From: Clostridiaceae bacterium M8S5
GTDB taxonomy: Bacteria > Bacillota > Clostridia > Tissierellales > MCWD3
Assembly: GCA_029227815.1 (NCBI GenBank)
Contig: CP118523.1
Coordinates: 2,914,001-2,978,000, forward strand
Direction of reading: 5' to 3'
DNA: 64,000 nucleotides
Positions 61,473-64,000 of this stretch are shown here, piece after piece. Made by a program: the position numbers and the translations under genes. The notes below the pieces were generated by a model. It did no database searches and was not told the DNA's origin. It saw only the letters and a program-made list of their open reading frames with translations. The stretch's first letter is position 1, and every line of letters begins with the position of its first letter.

Positions 61473-64000
61473 CTATCCTATAATATCCTCTAAAATCTTC
61501 ACATTTTCTTTTGCTTTAGATTCATCAAGCATATCAGCATGTTTTCCGATTCCTTGATAGTAATTATATTTTGTTGTAGATGAACCTTTCCAACTTTCTA
61601 TTTTGAAGTCTCTGTGCTTACTTTCAGGATTTTCTTCTACAATAAAGTGAACTATTGCTTTTATATCTTCTAGATTTTTCTTACTATAGCAAAAATCTAT
61701 ATATTCTTTAGCCTGCTTCATTGTATGCTTATGAACTATATCCGAGCCAGTATGTTTCTTAAAATGCTCTGATAATTCTATTTCAAATTTTTTCATATCT
61801 GCATCTGATATTTCAAAGCTTCCATTAATCCTATAGGAATCCATGATTATAACATCTAGTACCTCGTAACCTCTTCTCTCTAATTCTCTTCCAACTTCAA
61901 ATGCAAGATTTCCACCTAATGAATATCCAAAAAGTGTATACCTGCCGCTGTTGTCTATCTCATAAATCATATCTGCGTATTGCTCAATCTTCTTATCATT
62001 TTCTATATAGTTGAAGGATACAAATCTTACATGAGGCATGTTGTATGCTATATTTTTATACACTATACTATATCCTCCTGCAGGTGGAAAACCAAATATG
62101 GTCTTAGTTCCTTTTTCATTGTATATTCCATATATTTGATCTCCATCTATTTCTTTTGCTGTGATACTATCAATTACTGATGCCATTGAATATAGTGATG
62201 GGCTACTAAAGAGTTTATTTACACTTATGTTAATATCAAACTCCTGTCTAATCAAGATCATAAGCTCTACTAGATTAAGTGAATTTCCACCAAGATCAAA
62301 GAAATCATCATTTAAATCTATCCTTCTTATACCCAGAAGTTTACTCCACAGCTTGGCTAATTTCTTTTCATTTTCCGTCTGAGGCTTATTTTGTATTTCT
62401 TTTTCTAATGTTGGTACAGGCAATTTTTTTATATCTACTTTGCCATTGTTTGTAAGTGGAAACTCCTCAACTCTCAACATATAAGATGGAATCATATATG
62501 TTGGCAACTTTTTCTTGAGATATTTATTAGTTTTATTGATGTCAAGACTTGCAGGTGCCTTACAATATGCGCAAAGTAATTTTTCACCATTTGGCGCTTC
62601 TTTAGGAACAACAAATGCCTTTTCTACTTCAATAATACTTTCAAGTTGCTTTTCTATCTCGGATAGCTCTATTCTATGTCCTCTTATTTTTACTTGATTA
62701 TCTATTCTTTGTAGCATCTTTATGTTTCCATCATTATTCCAAAGTGCTAAGTCTCCAGTTTTATATAATCTAATCTGCTTAGTTTTATCAAAGGAGTGAT
62801 TAATAAATCTTTCCTTAGTTAATTCAGGTGCATTTACATAGCCTAGTGTTACACCATCTCCACCTATATATATTTCTCCTGGAATACCAACAGGAACAGG
62901 GTTCATCTCATTATCAAGGATATATATTTCTGTGTTTGCAAATGGCTTTCCTATAGGCACCGCACCATCAGTTGTAAGTGTCCCTTGTGGTTCGTAATAG
63001 GTACTATCAATTGTTGCTTCAGTTAAACCGTAGGAACTTATTACCCTTGTATCTAGCGAGCATTGAAGCTTTAATTCTCTGTATTCATCCATATTCCAAA
63101 CATCCGATCCAACTATGAGGATTTTCATAAAATCTAGCTTCTTGCCATCTTTTTTAATATAGTTCATCATATTTCTAATTATGGCAGGTACGAATTCTCC
63201 TATATTTACTCCTTCTTCTATCATGATGTCATATAAAAGTGGTATGTTAAGAAGTACTTCTTTTCTACATAATACTAACTTGCCTCCTGAGCATAATGCT
63301 CTTACTAAATCACCACTAAATACATCAAATGAAAAGCTTGCCATTTGAAGATGTGAGTATTCATCTTTTTTAAGTTCATATGTTTCTTCCCATGATTTAT
63401 ATATTGAAACAACATTCTTATGGCAAACCATAACTCCTTTTGGCTTTCCTAAGGAACCAGAAGTATATACAATATATGCCATATCATCTATGCTATTTAT
63501 ACTCTCAACTGTTGAATCATCTAATCTATAAGCCTCATTTTTCATTTCAGCAAATGATACTGTTTTTATGCTAAAATCACCCTCTTTGAAATCATTATTT
63601 GAATCATATATCATAAGTAATGATTTAGAGTTTTCTATAGCATAGTTTATTCTATCTTCTGGCCAATTAGCTTCAATTGGAACATAAGCCCCTCCTGATT
63701 TCATTATACCTATCAAAACTATAGCCATATCTACTGATTTTTTCATGCATACTATTACTGGTGTATTCGCTGTTACTCCTTTATCTCTTAAGTATCTTGC
63801 TATTTGATTGGATTTCTTATTTAATTCTTCGTATGTTATTGAATCTTTTGATTTATCTTCATATGGTACTGTAATAGCAACTTTTTGTGGATTTTCAAGA
63901 GATATTTTCTCTATCAATTGATGAACTGTTTCTTCCTTTTGATTTTCGTCTATATTTCCATTCCACTCTGTGAGTATCATTTTTCTTTCGTCATCTGTTA
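61473..64000 (-). CDS. Nonribosomal peptide synthetase, C-terminal A-PCP-TE part (partial)
   Basis: The gene enters from the right edge; the codons before 63980 read TDDERK, the usual linker after a condensation domain, so the ATG at 63980 is internal. Counting from there: adenylation domain about 10-520 (A3 YTSGSLGKPKG, A5 YGLTE, A7 KTGD, A8 RIDNQVKIRGHRIE, A10 NNGKVDIKKL); carrier domain about 535-605 with phosphopantetheine Ser567 in LGGNSL; thioesterase about 625-835 with Ser687 (GYSLGG), Asp714 and His814. By alignment to the GrsA A domain, the ten specificity positions are D219 V220 G223 E262 I289 G291 S316 I324 D325 K514, which is the code described for ornithine. This is the last module; the peptide is released by the TE. 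Confidence 0.93.
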   Translation of the reverse strand, partial: TDDERKMILTEWNGNIDENQKEETVHQLIEKISLENPQKVAITVPYEDKSKDSITYEELNKKSNQIARYLRDKGVTANTPVIVCMKKSVDMAIVLIGIMKSGGAYVPIEANWPEDRINYAIENSKSLLMIYDSNNDFKEGDFSIKTVSFAEMKNEAYRLDDSTVESINSIDDMAYIVYTSGSLGKPKGVMVCHKNVVSIYKSWEETYELKKDEYSHLQMASFSFDVFSGDLVRALCSGGKLVLCRKEVLLNIPLLYDIMIEEGVNIGEFVPAIIRNMMNYIKKDGKKLDFMKILIVGSDVWNMDEYRELKLQCSLDTRVISSYGLTEATIDSTYYEPQGTLTTDGAVPIGKPFANTEIYILDNEMNPVPVGIPGEIYIGGDGVTLGYVNAPELTKERFINHSFDKTKQIRLYKTGDLALWNNDGNIKMLQRIDNQVKIRGHRIELSEIEKQLESIIEVEKAFVVPKEAPNGEKLLCAYCKAPASLDINKTNKYLKKKLPTYMIPSYMLRVEEFPLTNNGKVDIKKLPVPTLEKEIQNKPQTENEKKLAKLWSKLLGIRRIDLNDDFFDLGGNSLNLVELMILIRQEFDINISVNKLFSSPSLYSMASVIDSITAKEIDGDQIYGIYNEKGTKTIFGFPPAGGYSIVYKNIAYNMPHVRFVSFNYIENDKKIEQYADMIYEIDNSGRYTLFGYSLGGNLAFEVGRELERRGYEVLDVIIMDSYRINGSFEISDADMKKFEIELSEHFKKHTGSDIVHKHTMKQAKEYIDFCYSKKNLEDIKAIVHFIVEENPESKHRDFKIESWKGSSTTKYNYYQGIGKHADMLDESKAKENVKILEDIIG

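Overview
The window comes from a very AT-rich, low-GC Gram-positive bacterium, most likely an anaerobic, Clostridia-type Firmicute. The supporting signs are strong AGGAGG-type ribosome binding sites, TTGACA/TATAAT promoters with 17-base spacers, a T-box leader on argS, a glycyl-radical dehydratase with its activase, BlaI/BlaR-type and YtrA-type regulators, a sigma-54 activator and many two-component/ABC modules. The species cannot be fixed from sequence alone. Most genes lie on the minus strand.

Layout. 1-2.3 kb: an alanyl-tRNA editing protein and phosphatidylserine decarboxylase. 2.3-3.04 kb: an IS200-type insertion with tnpA only. 3.1-5.8 kb: a GntR/YtrA-controlled ABC exporter operon. 5.8-8.6 kb: two tandem acetyltransferases, a VanW protein and a membrane protein. 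8.6-11.9 kb: a probable trans-4-hydroxyproline dehydratase (HypD) and its activase (HypE). 12-13 kb: a methyltransferase behind a 10-codon leader peptide and a hairpin that hides its Shine-Dalgarno sequence. 13-18 kb: T-box plus argS, then tldD-pmbA. 18-23 kb: an operon of ABC transporter, exported HExxH protein, response regulator and histidine kinase. 23-25 kb: an M56-M23 fusion peptidase and its BlaI repressor. 25-29.5 kb: a methyltransferase, a second two-component system and a lipoprotein. 29.7-34.6 kb: a shortened P-loop protein and two tandem gingipain-type (C25) secreted peptidases. 34.8-41 kb: a probable sigma-54 regulon (aminotransferase, sodium symporter, PrpR-type activator, unusual carbamoyltransferase-like enzyme). 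41-43 kb: an MFS exporter and ArsR-type regulator. 43-48.4 kb: GntR/DUF1648-like/hydrolase operon, an acetyltransferase and two paralogous membrane proteins. 48.5-52.8 kb: another YtrA-type ABC operon and a second ABC exporter. 52.9-54.6 kb: a large serine recombinase with an overlapping small gene. 54.7-58 kb: a two-component/ABC immunity-type operon. 58.2-64 kb: two phytoene-desaturase-like flavoproteins behind the 3' end of a nonribosomal peptide synthetase that runs off the window.

Common themes are envelope stress and antibiotic response (three YtrA-type regulators, three two-component systems, BlaI/M56, many ABC exporters) and specialised metabolism. The visible NRPS module is A-PCP-TE. 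Its ten specificity positions read D V G E I G S I D K, the code described for ornithine, and its thioesterase triad spacing equals that of surfactin thioesterase.

The most unusual non-coding signal is a family of about 150-bp palindromic repeats at 7.8, 29.6 and 43.1 kb, with a decayed copy at 46.3 kb. Each full copy sits in a transcription terminator and is flanked on both sides by a near-copy of that locus's own terminator hairpin. The hairpin differs from locus to locus, as if a small element had inserted into terminators and duplicated about 21-23 bp of target.
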